The notes under the pieces: model-generated
The model's database searches: none
The model's input: only the letters and a program-made list of their open reading frames with translations
What the model was told of the DNA's origin: nothing
Program-made: the position numbers and the translations under genes
Shown here: positions 11,690 to 24,080 of the stretch, in pieces
Numbering within the stretch: position 1 is the first letter of the stretch
How the letters are laid out: each line of letters begins with the position of its first letter
Source: Membranipora membranacea
Taxonomy: Eukaryota > Bryozoa > Gymnolaemata > Cheilostomatida > Membraniporidae
Assembly: GCA_914767715.1 (NCBI GenBank)
Contig: OU612066.1
Span: 18,078,283-18,142,282, forward strand
Length of the DNA stretch: 64,000 nt
Direction of reading: 5' to 3'

Positions 11690-12190
11690 CTCTAGGCATA
11701 ATCCTTATCTTTGAGCCACCACAACTCTGCTTATTTTTTGCAAAAACTTACAAAGCCTTCAATCCTCTCTTTAAATGTAAATACTGTGTTCAAACTAATT
11801 GGGCGTCAGCTTCAGTATTACGCTTTTGCCATAAATATATTAGTTTGCGTAAGGGTTGATGAATTTTGCATTACTACGTCAATACTTTCATTAGTATGCA
11901 AAAATATCAAGAAGACCCTTGTCTCGTTTTGGGAGAGGATATGATATAGTTTGAGACCAATCTCTCCAAAGAACAGGTATTTGACATCCATCCAAGGTCT
12001 TCAAAGACCCTAGGGCATCTTTTGATAATTGCTGACTGAGAAGACGGATGACTATACTTCCAGTTGGTTGAATATGGGATTTGAATGAGATTTTAGATAT
12101 GATTAGATAGATGTGATTTGAGAGACGTGGTGTGAAGTGTTTTACTTTTTAGACCTTTATTACAGTCAAACTTGATTCATGGAGAACAAC
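11690..12190. other. X-A/Y-A intergenic interval
   Basis: About 640 bp between the X-A stop and the Y-A ATG. It is conserved at 29540-30200, 45045-45665 and 63490-64000. Apart from the TATA block near its right end in transcription order, no coding sequence is supported. Confidence 0.4.
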
Positions 12191-12196
12191 TGTATC

Positions 12197-15100
12197 TTAA
12201 TGCCAACAAAACCAAGTATCTCTTTTACACGAATCGATGGCGGTAAGCCTCAGTTTTGGAAACCTGTTTCCGAAAGCATAGACTGCACTCTGCTTTCCTC
12301 CACCTGTAAATAGAGTAGGCAATGTATTATAAACGATATTACAAATATATTTTAACTTATTTCATCAATTAGCCCATAAAGTGATAATATAAATTGACAA
12401 GAATTTTATCAAAAACTTTTCTATCTCCCCCTATCTTTCTATCAGTTTGATGCTAAGGAAGAAATGTATGTTGAGTTTCTGGGTGGTCAAAATTGGCTAA
12501 GTTCCGTTTTGGTGACGGTTATCGACAACAATAAAACAATTACTCTATTTATAGCTTACTGTGGTGTTTGATGAGTCTGAATTCTCCAAGTCCACCAACA
12601 CCGTAGAACTTTCCATAAGGATCATGTATGTTTTGGACCTCAAACACGTTATCATCACACATTGATACAATTGGTAAAGGCTTTTCTCTGCTCGGCTGAA
12701 AGAGAATTAAAAAGAAATTTCATGATGTATGGTTTTGGTTACCCAACCCTTTCAAAACCATGAATGTATGTATGTATGTACCTTTATTATCTGAGGGTCA
12801 TTGAGAAATAAAAAGCTGGTCTGCCTGCATTAAAAATGATTAATAAAAAATGCTGATGACTTAAACTGTTGATGATAATGTTTGAGACCATACTCTCTGA
12901 AGAACAGGTGTTTGGCAGGAAGAAGATTATTTTGTTTATTCAGTAGATTTGTTAAGTCAAAAGTGTAAAAAAGTATATAGATGTTTGTAACTAGAATATT
13001 CCTTTTGTAGGGCATCATAGCTTGGAGAACAGCACAAAATATCTGCAGATTTCTTTCCATTTTTGATCCATGTTAAAGTTTGGAAGATACCCAATACATA
13101 CTTACCGTTGCAATAACCTTGTAACCAGATGGAGCTTCTGTCAATTGACCAAGAGAGTACATTGAATAACCTCCGACCCATTTTTCATTGTAAATGTGTA
13201 TGATGAAGAAAAGTCTGTTATCACCAGGTAGTTCATACATATCAAAGCTTAAAAATTCATGTTTGCTCTCTAAAATAAGAGTAATTAATGAAGGATAAGG
13301 GTCACTGTACAATAATGGATTAGTAGAATAAATCTATGCTCTAGTATGAAATTGTTTTTGTTACTCCTGTATACTGAACATCAAAATACTTGAATAGTTT
13401 CTTCATCCGTATTCCGTCAAATGCGAGTTGATCCCACAAAATTTAAACCTCTCAACATTATGTCAATGCTTCATGTGAGGGTTGAAATGAATCTCATCTT
13501 ATACCTATGAAGTCGCTTGTGGAAGAGTACAAAACATCAATAGCGAGACTGGATATGATGTTGAACGAGTCACCAGACCAGGTGATAAGGGAATGTGCTC
13601 CAACACTTGACACTGGTAAAAAATGGTCTGTCACAGAGACTGTCAGAGATGCCAAATCTCGACTGGAGATCAGTGAGATTGTGGGTGCTGTGACAACTGC
13701 ACGTCATGGCATCGGCTGGGAAGCAAACCGGTGGTTCTCAAAGGAAAGCCCAAAGGTTAGACGGGAGATGGTAGTTGATGAGGTGCGCAAGATGGAAGAG
13801 GAGCGCCGCCAGACAAAAGCTGTAGGCCAAGCCCAACAAGGCAGGTGGACTTGTTGGAAGTCTGTTGAGCAGTGTCAGCTCAAATGGACAGAATTGTGGT
13901 CGATGGAGCCACAAAGGATCAGCTTTCTGGTTGGTGCAGCTTATGATCAACTACCGACCCCGGCAAACCTGGAACGCTGGAATTTGACCGAGAACTCGAA
14001 ATGCGCCGAGTGCTCGTCTAAGGGCACAGTTCGACATATACTGTCGAATTGCCAAGAGCCTGGGAAGATACACGTATAGGCATAATCAAGTCCTGAAAGT
14101 GTTGTGTAAATATGTCACGGAGAAGTGTGAATATGCTAATGCTGGTGGTGAAGCGAGTGAAAAAATTTTGCGCAAAAAGGGATTGATGAACAGCGGAGAA
14201 TGGCAGGTGAGATGCGACCTCACAGAGCAGCTCAGCATGCCACAGCATATTGTGATCACGAACCAAAGACCAGACTTAATTGTTTGGTCTGACAAAGAAA
14301 AAGCACTAATACTGATGGAATTGACGGTGCCTTGGGAAGAAAATCTCTCATATGCGCATGAGAGAAAACTGACAAGATACGAAGATCTGGTCACACAATG
14401 CCAAGACAAAGGTTGGAATTGCGAATTATTCGCAGTGGAAGTTGGCTGCCGTGGATTCATGGCTAGATCAGCTACCAAATTTCTGACTGGAGTTGGGGTT
14501 TCAGGAAGAGCACTCAAACAAGCCACAAAAAGCATAGTACATGAGGCAGAAAGCGCATCTGCATGGATTTGGCAACAGCACTGTGTGAAGACAAAAGCTA
14601 AGTAATCCTATTACTTGTAAGCTAGGGTTTAACACACTCACTTTGTTTTGTGGAGTTTGCCAGCATTTAATTCCTTTTGTTATAATCCTTGTAAGGATTA
14701 GAATGAGGGGATTAAGTGATGATAAGCAAACTGCTTGGGGTAGAACGCTAAGCAAGATTATGCCTTTAATACTCAAATTAAAGTAGTTTAATCTCTGCAG
14801 AGTGAAAAATCAAAGTGAGTCTGAGTTAGATCTAAGGTTTTACAAACATAGGATTAAAAGCTTGGCCCTCGCATAAAAGGCAGGCAGAGCGAGACAGGAA
14901 ATCACAGTCAGCCCACTGGCTGTAGCGCAAACAAGTCATCTCTCTGACTTGTGTATGAGTTGTACTATGCTCAATGTGGAGAATTTGAGTAGTGAACGAG
15001 TGGCACGAGGGGAGGGGTGCCCTGACGATAGCGACTTTGTGCCGATGGGTTGATGGAAAGCAAACCTCCCTGCACTGGTTTGGCTTAGAGTATAGGCATG

Positions 15101-16651
15101 AGAGTGATGGGGCGAACATTGTTGCACTGAAACAGTGAAGAGTTGGCAGCCTCCCTGGTTGCGCAACAGCGTAAACACACCAATTATGTCAAACCACCGA
15201 AACTTACAAAATGCACTGAGGGATCGATGAGATTGATTGAGATGCTCAGCAACACACAGGGGTGGCTTCATGCTGCTGGGGCTGGCCATGAGGAGGTTGT
15301 ACTAGAGAAGGCCTCGAAACAGCGTTTGACTCATGGTTCCTAGCTGAAGACCTGTGTGTTGTGCAGTGGTACGCGCACCACTGTATGTTGTATCTGTTTA
15401 TGAAATTGATATACATTTTATTTAATAACGAAAGAAGAAAACTAAGATTAGATTATAATAAGGACAAATTGACTGCTTTTGGCATTTTAGACAAGAACAA
15501 GACAAGAAGTGATAAATTCTCATGTATTAGTTGATTGGTGGTGGTCTGTAGTAAAAGGTTGCTAAAAACTTAATTATTTTATTTACCATATCTCCGAGGA
15601 TGTGATATTGTTAACAATATAAACTCTTTGGATACTTCATCGAAGGAGGCTGGGTCACTAGAATAAACATCATCCAATTTTCGAATCCTGTTGTAGCTTG
15701 TTATTCTTTCTTCACGTATTCTTAGTTCAGGACAAGCATCAGAGAGGGCTGTCAATATACAGTATATGTTAAATAACTCACAGACTGTGAGAAAAACACT
15801 GTCTAGCCTGTTCTTTCTGCAAGCCAGATTACCTCAACCCATTGCCATGTCTTGCCTTGTCTCATGATAGGGGGGGGGGGGGGGGTTGTGGTATGAGACC
15901 TATGCTGTCATTGGGTATAGATTTCTCCTTCCAAAAATATGATCTTTATCATTTGTAAAATGGTTAATAGCGGATTAAATGCGCAATCATCTATATGTTA
16001 ATCAATCCAATGAACAATGTCATTTGAAAACACAACATGAACATCAGTTTAAACATTGTTGCAAACCTTGAATAGAATGTTTCCTCAATACCAACACTGT
16101 TTGAATAGAGGTCCTTTCAAACTCAAATCGGAGAGCAACTATGATGTTCACACCATTGGTAATTTTTTTCTATGTTCTATTACCCTTATTTAACAATGAA
16201 TTCCTTGTCAGCTTACGCTTATGAATAAGTGTCCTGACGCATGGAAGCATTTATGGCTAGCATAATAACAGAGCTTTTTGCTAATGATAATGATAATATC
16301 ATTTGAAAGCGCAATCTGAAAAAAAGATATATTACTCCTATACCAAAGTTGTTGGCATTGGATGGAAGGGAAAGCCTGCAGGTCCTTTCCATGTCAGTTT
16401 AAAGGGCTGCAAAAATGGTCACACCAATCACGCATATTTACCTGCAGTCTAATATCAAGACAGATCCCGATAATTTTGTTCGTCAGAGACTTTTTTATAA
16501 ACTACGATTTGATAACAATTAGCTAACTAATCAGTGCAGGCTTTTTGAAGAAGTCTCTAAAGAAATATTCTTACAATTTTTGTATTCAATGAATTACATG
16601 CTTACCTAATATTGCTATATAGTAAAGAAGAAATTCTCTCTTAGAAGGCAT
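12197..16651 (-). CDS. X-A: secreted X-family protein, 204 aa, intact
   Basis: Five exons with canonical GT-AG borders and compatible phases: 16651-16606, 15748-15587, 13269-13106, 12695-12560 and 12303-12197 (stop TAA 12199-12197). The spliced frame is 204 aa. Exon 1 and the start of exon 2 form a signal peptide (MPSKREFLLYYIAILALSDA) followed by CPEL. Exon 3 holds the most conserved block of the family (SFDMYELPGDNRLFF, then KWVGGYS and LGQLTEAPSGYKV). Exon 4 has IVSMCDDNVFEVQN and GGLGEFRLIKHH. The C-terminus ends in DSCKRDTWFCWH. Four cysteines in the mature part suggest disulphides. I do not recognise a domain family. Intron 2 contains a 1.9-kb LINE insertion on the opposite strand. Y-A begins about 640 bp downstream on the same strand. 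A secreted ligand, effector or co-receptor is possible but is inference. Confidence 0.75.
13507..15425 (+). mobile_element. LINE 3' half, probable restriction-like-endonuclease type, inserted in X-A intron 2
   Basis: Comparison with X-D intron 2 (47160-47280) shows an empty site: flanking DNA is continuous there, while here about 1.9 kb intervenes between roughly 13500-13525 and 15425. Plus-strand frames 13507-14079 and 14099-14605 are parts of one protein broken by a frameshift near 14060. The first ends in a Cys/His cluster (CAECSSKGTVRHILSNC). The second has RPDLIVWSDKEK then MELTVPWE, a PD-(D/E)xK-like arrangement, and VEVGCRGF. A zinc knuckle followed by such a nuclease is the C-terminal layout of R2/NeSL/Hero-class elements (family knowledge; assignment tentative). 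The remaining 0.8 kb to 15425 would be 3' UTR. The reverse transcriptase part is absent, so this is a 5'-truncated dead copy. Confidence 0.7.
15870..15885 (+). repeat. G16 homopolymer in X-A intron 1
   Basis: Sixteen consecutive G on the plus strand, in intron 1 of X-A. The corresponding place in X-D (about 47680) has no such run. It is a possible slippage or assembly weak point. Confidence 0.7.
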
Positions 16652-18928
16652 TTTAGATAGTGCTATGTGAAGACCTGCTGAACTGGGTTGAACCGTTAAA
16701 ATGTAGCAAGAAGCTCAAATTCAAAGTATCAATTTTTTTAAATAAAGGGTGATAAAAATTCATTGTCCTTTCTTCAGTACATTAGATATGGAGTTTAAAA
16801 TAAGGAATATATTAGACTTCATAGTTTGTTTGGTACTTTTCTTGTTTTAGTATCCTTTGTTAGCTTTTGAGGTGATTAAAAACCAGTTGAGGTCTGCAGT
16901 TTCTGGCAACATCAGATAATTTCTCTCATGTTTTCCTCAGGTAGGTGATGCTAATGTTTTAACAAACAGTCGTAAAACTTGAAAAGGAAATGTCCTTAGT
17001 AATGGTGCAAATTTAAAAAATCTTTCTAAATGGCTTTTTGATCATTTTCTTGATGGTTGATGCAGATAGGAAAGTGAACTCTACAGCATATTGATTATAC
17101 GTTTATTACCTGTCTAGATCTACTAATAACTGGTCATACAGAAAAAGCATATCTGATTCACATAACCTCAGTGTTTTAGCCATGAGAGTAATGTGAGAAT
17201 GGCCTGTGGTAAGGATTACAAATTGCCTGCGGTAAGGAGGAATTATTGGAGGCTTAAATGTAGGAACTTGTGGCCTGACAGATGGGGGCATTGCTTTTTT
17301 GCCAGGATTTTCTTAACAAAGGGCAGGTGAGCTGTGACCAAGAGGTAGATCTTGTGACGAATGCATAAGTACATTCTGAAGATTAATTTCCCTCAACATC
17401 TGCATACAACAAGCAGTGGTGGTACCACTCAACATCACGCAGGTCATCAGCTACGAACCACAAATCACGGGTTGTTTATACAATTCTCTGCTCTCATTTC
17501 TCTCGTTATGCCTCCTTGCAGTGGGCTACCAAAATTTAACATAGTGGTCTATATGAGGATAAGCAAATAGCGTTAGTATTATTATTAAAATGAAAAACAG
17601 GTCCTGAAATTCCGATAAAATTGTCCCTCCAGGAAAACTGAGCTATTAAACAACAAAAAGAATATACTGCTGCAGCTGCTGCTGCATCTACTAGCTGGAT
17701 GTACAGTGGTAATCAGAATCAGTAATGAAAAAGAAACACCCATACAGCAAGTTATGTATGTATGCATTTTTTTTCCTCCTAAAACTCTACACTGTGATGT
17801 ACTGCTCAGTGAATTCCATTAGGAAAAAAGGGTTAGCAGTAAAATACACGGGAGTCAAACATAAAATGATTAATCAAGAATAGATTGACATGTCATGCAT
17901 CGCATCTACAGTAAACTTTGATGTCACATTGCACCTTAATATTTCATCAGTTTTTCGGCAGGTTTCCACAAAAAGTCTTACTGGAAATTTCACGCCTAAT
18001 CTCGACAAATGTAATTATTGGCTTTGGCGTATTGATGATGCTTGGGTAGAAACCAGTGTAGAAATAGTGTTTTTTATACGAATAGTTATTAATTCCACCA
18101 TTACTTCATTGTTATTTACTGTTTTCTTACAGAGATTAATGGCAAATTAATCATTAAAATTAAGCTTATTTTTGATGTACAGTCCATTGTTATTAGCTGT
18201 TTTTGCTACAATATGTAGCAAAAATGGCGGTGAATAGTGTTCATACCCTTCCATTGGGTAATGCTTAACCTCTAAGACGAAGGGATTGTCATCAAAGATC
18301 ATTCATTTCACAATTAATTTTTTTTTTATTAACTGCAATTATTAAATGCTACTTGGAATGTCCATCTTATTTATTGTTTACTAAACCAATAGTGCTAGGT
18401 TTACCTGAGAGGGTATAGAATAATTTGATTCACTCACTTTGCTACTATGATTTTTAAAATGTAGACTTTTTATATATATCTCACATCTACTCTGGAACTT
18501 AGATGTCTCTTCCATGTCCAGCATAGTTTATGGTTTTGTGTGTGGTTTGTGTATGGCGATTGACTTGATTGTTCTTTACATGTTGTCCGGCTAAGTCTCA
18601 ATATGTATACGGTTAAATCATGAAGCATAAAAACAGAAACTGCAAATTTTATAAAATGAAGGAATAAAATATAAATGATAAATTCAAATAATGAACTATA
18701 ATAAACAAAATGAAACAATAACCAATAGTTAATGAATAAAAATAGAAAAATTCAAAAAATTATTCAGAATAATTAAAAAAAAGAATTGATGCAAATGCAT
18801 ATACAAAGGCAATTAAGGCAGCTTCAATCTGCTTGCAGCGTACATCCCAAAAATATAGTTAATGAGAAAAAAATATTTTGCATTGATGTTCTTGAGATCT
18901 AATGCTCATAGCTCTGATCTTCAATCTT
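16652..18928. repeat. spacer between Y-B and X-A
   Basis: No gene supported. Bases 16652-17640 are a diverged P repeat (upstream flank of X exon 1), and 17640-18420 a diverged R repeat. Bases 18600-18928 resemble the 3' flank of the other Y genes. It is the shortest Y-to-X spacer here (2.3 kb, against about 6 kb elsewhere); it lacks the LINE and the 711-bp repeat pair. Confidence 0.5.
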
Positions 18929-21900
18929 TTATGGATCTTTTGCTAATACAGTAGCAGTACTTGCTTGGCGTTCATAATTTGTATGCAGTTTCAACTCCAT
19001 CTTATCAGAAATGACAGTCACAAAAATATTTCCGTGTAGATGTGATGCCTGCTTCGTTTCGCTCTCCTCTTTTGCATCAACATCCAGTGTCTCCTTTTGA
19101 GCCAAAACTTCTCTTTGGTCAATGACGTACACATCATGTGCGTACTCAGATTCAGTAATACAACTTTGGTTGTCACAGAGCACATACTGATTTTCAATTT
19201 GCTCCTCAGGATGATTTGACATTGGTAAGGCCAACTGTGGTGTGGGATGGGGTAGCTTGTTCGCTGGGTTACCATGTACTAACACTGTTGGTTTGGATGA
19301 TTGGTAGCTATGGCCTAGTACCTTAACATAGTATGGGTCATTTTTTTGAGTGACAGAAGGCTTACAATCATATTCTAAGGCCTCAGGTATAGGGAGAAAA
19401 CTGGGGTTATCACTATACGGGTCTTCATTTTGCATGTTTCGCTGTCGAGTAGTTTGGAGGGACAGTCGTGGTCTTGGACGGGGTGGCGTTGTCCAAGGAT
19501 TGACACAAAAAAGGTAGGGTCTGTTTATTTGCTGATCAAACCTCGGTAGTGACAGCCGTGGTCTGGCATGGCGAGGCGCTACAGGAGGCCTCCCATCTTT
19601 TACTGCTGATAATTTTGTTATCGATCCTTCCTTGTAATAGTCACGAACATCAGCATAGCAGTAATCATCTGATTCTGAGGCACCATTCTGGGCTCGATGT
19701 ACCTGTACTGTGGACTCTCTAGACTGTGGTAGAGGAGGTAGTGGCCTGTCTTTGAAGACTCTTATACAGTCAGACCTTTCCACACCTGTTTCAGCTCTAC
19801 TCTCTTCAATGCCGGTCACTCCTTCATCTTCTGTTTCCCTGTTATATGAGCTCAGCTCCACTTCTGAAAACATTGACAAAGTGAGTTAGTGCTTTGTTGA
19901 CTATGTGGTGACTTTGTGAATTTTATTCATCAGCCCATTAGTGTGTTGGCGACTTATAATATAAATCGCGCTCACCCTAAGGTGCCGATGAATAATTATT
20001 TTCATGATTAATATTTTCGCAGATTTGTCCGCCCATACCTATGAAAAGATGACTTCTTATCATGAATGAAACCTTGTGGTTACATTTCATCCTAGTGCTT
20101 AGCGCCCTTTGTTTGTAAATTCATTGCGTGGATTTGGAATACTCTTCATGAAAACAACAAATATATATGTCGTCAACCACCGGTATGTCAATTACATGCA
20201 ACTACTATTGAAAAAAAACCAAAACATCGTCATTCTATAATTGACTTTCCATTGCTATCACCATGCGCAAAGTTGATATTACATATTCAGGGTAGAATTT
20301 CAAAACACTTAGTTGGTTTGGTATATAAGTCAATATAAGGATATTAGCACACATTTACTGGAACCAACCTTCAAAAGTACTGACAGAGTGGGAGGGATTC
20401 CTGTGTGTCCTCTGAGTTGCCTTATTTAAAGTTCGTCTTTTCATGTTTCTAGCGCGGAGGCAGAAAACAATCAGGGCTATTCCCGATAAACAAATTATCA
20501 CTGATCCTACAGTACACCAAACTATGACACCTGAAAACACAATGACACATGTAAGTTCATATTACTATTAGCTGTTCTATGATTTATCAGTTCGCATATC
20601 ATCAAATTGCCTGATGATGATTGTCAAATTTTTAACCATCATGCAGTGCTAACCTGGATTGGTATTTTCCCGTTTCCAACAATAAATGGAAATCATTCCT
20701 TTATAAGCAATAGAATGGATTGAGACACCGCTGGTCACTTGTCAGAAGATTAAATTTTATACAGCCTAAATAAATGGTGTATCAGAGAATTTATATCACC
20801 ATGCATGATATAATAAGATATACTACATTTACCTGTGTCTGTGGAGCCATTGTTTGGTGCGGCACTGGTTGAAATATTATTAAATACTGTCGTGTTGCCA
20901 TCGTCGTAGAAAATACTGACTGCAAAATCAACAATTCCATCAATGGACATATTGCCAATAAGTCAAGATAGTAGATTTGCACATTGAAATGGGCATACTA
21001 GAGTTTGCAGAGATGTTTATACAAGCATAATTTAAACAGAATGGATTTTCCACATTTTATATAATGTTAACTACTGTTAACATTTTCCCTTGAATTCTCC
21101 CTGAACTATATGTTTGTTTGAAAATTAAAAAAAAGATTCAAATTCTTTAACAATGACTTACCATTATACTTGAGGGTGATTATCTGACCTTGACTTCTTT
21201 CAATAGCATACAAGTCAAGTCAAGTCAAGTTTGATAATCGGCCAAAACTGGTACAAGCATCTGTTTCTGGTTACACTCAGTATGACTGCAGGGCAAACTG
21301 GTCACTCCATCTGCTACATTTGTGTAGTCTCCAGTGTCTGTGTTGACTAGAAGCATCCCTCGGGCGGCGGTTACGCAAAGCAGTGCCTTTTCACCTATAC
21401 TTACAGCTTGCAAAATTGTACCAGGTTTCCCGTTAAGACCGACAGAAGCAATCTCTGATCTCAAGAAGTCCACATGACTGACTGTAATATTTGTGCTTTC
21501 TTGAATTGTAGATGCCCCTGAGAAATTATTGTTAAATGCCATCGCATCAATATCTCCAAAAGAACTCATGAGTTGAAATGGGGTAGTTTGAAAGTTTTTA
21601 GCAGAGAGGTTAACTTGGTAGATTGTTGAAGCAGCAGTGTAATATACAAGATTATTGGCCGAATCAACAGAAGTTGGTCCGAAATGTAGTGATTTAAGGT
21701 GACTGCAGTTTAAAGATGTTTGATTTGGTTGGTTGTTTCAAAAAGATTCGGGTAGGTTATATATATACTTTTTATTGGCATCAAAAGTCATCTCATTTGA
21801 AATGTTTTGCACTCAGTGCCAGAAAACAATTTTTTTTATAACAAAAAATGAGAAACAGAAGGGAAATAATATCATCAATGATGTTGGTCAAGTCAATAAT

Positions 21901-23079
21901 ATATGGTTGAAAAGTAAAGTTTTGAATGAACTGAACTTCTCTTTAGATCTCAAATGTAACGGTAAAGAATTGTATGTAGCAGAAACTTTGTATCTTAGGT
22001 TGATCGTTTTGTTGTCCCTGTTCCCGGTGGAATAGACTTTGACTGCGTTTTTTTCACGGACAAGGAACGTTTCGTTGCCAATCTGTTGGAAGCTTTCGAT
22101 TTCTTCATCAGTTGTCAGGATCCGTCCTGACTTTTGCTATCTTTTGTTCTTACTGTAAATTCTCTTATTCTGTGAGTAGTAGAATTTGTCGTCAAATCTG
22201 TCAGGTTGAATTGCTGTCATGCGGTTGAGATCTGTCAAGTTTACATCCAGTTTGTATGAAACTTCCAAGTTCAGAATCATGCTGCAAAGATAGAGAAAAA
22301 TATGTAGTCTATAAAAGAAGGGGATAACCAGATAGCCAGTTACAGGCTAGTGTGAACATTGCCCGGCTCTAATTTTCCTTCTCCACCGCATGACACCACC
22401 GACAAGGCAGGGAAGCATGCCAACCCAAAGCTGGTCTAGACGTTGCCCACAGCCCTCTTACCAAAAGTGCCATGGCGACAGGCAGAGAAGACTCCTCCCA
22501 TCCCAATAGGTACATGAACAGGAGCTATGGCACATATCACAAAAAAACCGAATTCAACTTTTTATTGAGTGCAGCAATGGGGTTAGAGAATGAAAAACTT
22601 AGCATCACATTTTTTATGAAGTAGTTTTACACGGGTATGTCTGGGAAAACAGAGTTTTGAATAGATGATTTATTAAACATGCTAGTATTGGATGAAGTCT
22701 ATATCTATTGTTGTTTAAAGATTTGATTTAAAAGCTAGGGACATAAATAGGCTCAAATTAACCAATAAAAGCCAATTAAAAATACCCAAAACATTGAAAG
22801 GAGAGCACTTATGACAGAATAGCCCTGAACCTAAAGATCTCAGTTTTCAGACAGAGACAGAACTTGCAATTTTAACCCACATTCTTTTAACCCTGGAGAT
22901 GAGGTATAAAGGTAGAAATAATACAGGAGATAGGAGAAAGATAATAATATGTAAACAATAATTGATCAGTGATGTGGAGTCTTTCTGTCTGTCACACATA
23001 CCTGGATACTTGAGCAGTCGTAGCTGAGATTATTGTTAGAGACTTCTCCAGTCACTCCACACCACAGTACAAATAGAAA
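18929..23079 (-). pseudogene. Y-B: receptor pseudogene lacking exon 1
   Basis: Exons 2-6 are recognisable at 23079-23002, 22281-21162, 20919-20833, 20530-20369 and 19863-18929. Exon 1 and the promoter are missing because homology to Y-A intron 1 ends abruptly near 24752. Exon 2 is 11 nt shorter than in the other copies, which shifts the frame. Exon 3 contains a 238-bp LINE insertion (21759-21996). It also carries a TCAAG-type microsatellite substitution near 21210-21225 that gives a stop after LADYQT. The tail exon is still a full 316-codon open frame with RPLPPLPQ, DYCYADV, RPPVAPR and PYYVKV, slightly longer than in the other genes. Exons 2-4 resemble Y-A/Y-E, while exons 5-6 and intron 5 resemble Y-C, so it is a mosaic. 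Not expected to make a receptor. Confidence 0.85.
21759..21996 (-). mobile_element. 5'-truncated LINE 3' end inserted in exon 3 of Y-B
   Basis: Flanked by AGGTT on both sides (21754-21758 and 21997-22001), a likely 5-bp target duplication; the uninterrupted sequence is seen at about 9411 and 61310. On the minus strand the insert starts with YNSLPLHLRSKEKFSSFKTL, the typical C-terminal end of a LINE RT protein, followed by a stop. A short 3' UTR contains AATAAA and ends in a TA-rich tail. Insert plus duplication is 243 bp, a multiple of three, but the insert carries its own in-frame stop. Confidence 0.6.
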
Positions 23080-23276
23080 CTACAAACAATATATCATAGT
23101 CAGTACTTTAATCATTTAAAGGGTTCCAAACAACTTCTCATTAATTAATAGCAGACTATCCCTTTTGCATAGGGAAAAAGACAAAATCTAATTCGGATGA
23201 TTATTCAGCCAGAATTCTTGTGAAACATTTCTCCTATCAGGTACTCAAACTCAGCTATAATAGAATACCGCGGAGC

Positions 23277-24080
23277 CAGTCTGCGCATGTGCGAACTGTT
23301 GAGGCATACGTTTGTCTCTGCAGCATAGGGCTTGAACTAATTCACCTAGTCTGAGTACCAAAATAGGGAAAAAAATGGAAACCCATAATTTGGAAATATT
23401 TGGGCCTAAATGGAACACTGGTTTTGATATCTCATAACCTTGAACCCTGGGAGTTGCCTTTCTTGATGGAAGGGAGCGCCACCACTGCTGTGCCATTCTG
23501 CTTGCAGGATAGCCTTGTGACATAGTCTATCTCTGCAGCACAGCAGTAGTGGCGCTGCCTTCCATCAAGAAAGGCAACTCCCAGGGTTCAAGGTTATGAG
23601 ATATCAAAACCAGTGTTCCATTTAGGTCCAAATATTTCCAAATTATGGGTTTCCATTGTTTTCCCAATTTAGGTACTCAGACTAGGTGAATTAGTTCAAG
23701 CCCTATGCTGCAGAGACGAACGTATGCCTCAACAGTTCGCACATGCGCAGACTGCTGCTGTGCTGCAGAGATAGACTATGTCACAAGGCTATCCTGCAAG
23801 CAGAATGCCACAGAGCAGTCATTCTGCTTGCAGGATAGCCTTGTGACATAGTCTATCTCTGCAGCACAGCAGTGGTGGCGCTGCCTTCCATCAAGAAAGG
23901 CAACTCCCAGGGTTCAAGGTTATGAGATATCAAAACCAGTGTTCCATTTAGGCTCAAATATATCCAAAATATGGGTTTCCATTGTTTTCCCAATTTTGGT
24001 ACTCAGACTAGGTGAATTAGTTCAAGCCCTATGCTGCAGAGACGATTGTATGCCTCAACAGTTCGCACATGCGCAGACTG
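23277..24080. mobile_element. composite palindromic (foldback) element in Y-B intron 1
   Basis: An 804-bp insertion relative to Y-A (10707) and Y-E. The left end CAGTCTGCGCATGTGCGAAC is the exact inverse of GTTCGCACATGCGCAGACTG, which occurs at 23735-23754 and at the right end 24061-24080. Bases 23277-23508 and 23522-23754 form a near-perfect hairpin. The unit 23494-23754 is repeated in direct orientation at 23820-24080. A 53-bp piece is inverted again at 23755-23807. The short CCACAGAGCAGT between them (23808-23819) copies the target. No protein is encoded, so it is a non-autonomous element, apparently nested or rearranged. Confidence 0.75.

Noticed and set aside
11554-12197. X and Y as one gene read through the interval
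   Set aside because: X has a stop and its last introns are phase-incompatible with Y exons 2-3 except X exon 3 to Y exon 2 (both phase 0); Y has its own signal peptide and TATA box. Alternative splicing between them is not excluded but not supported.
13507-14605. Host gene on the plus strand inside X-A
   Set aside because: Motifs and empty-site comparison show a frameshifted retrotransposon fragment.
21733-22035. 100-codon plus-strand frame in Y-B
   Set aside because: It spans a LINE 3' end inserted in the antisense direction; no protein similarity in that frame.
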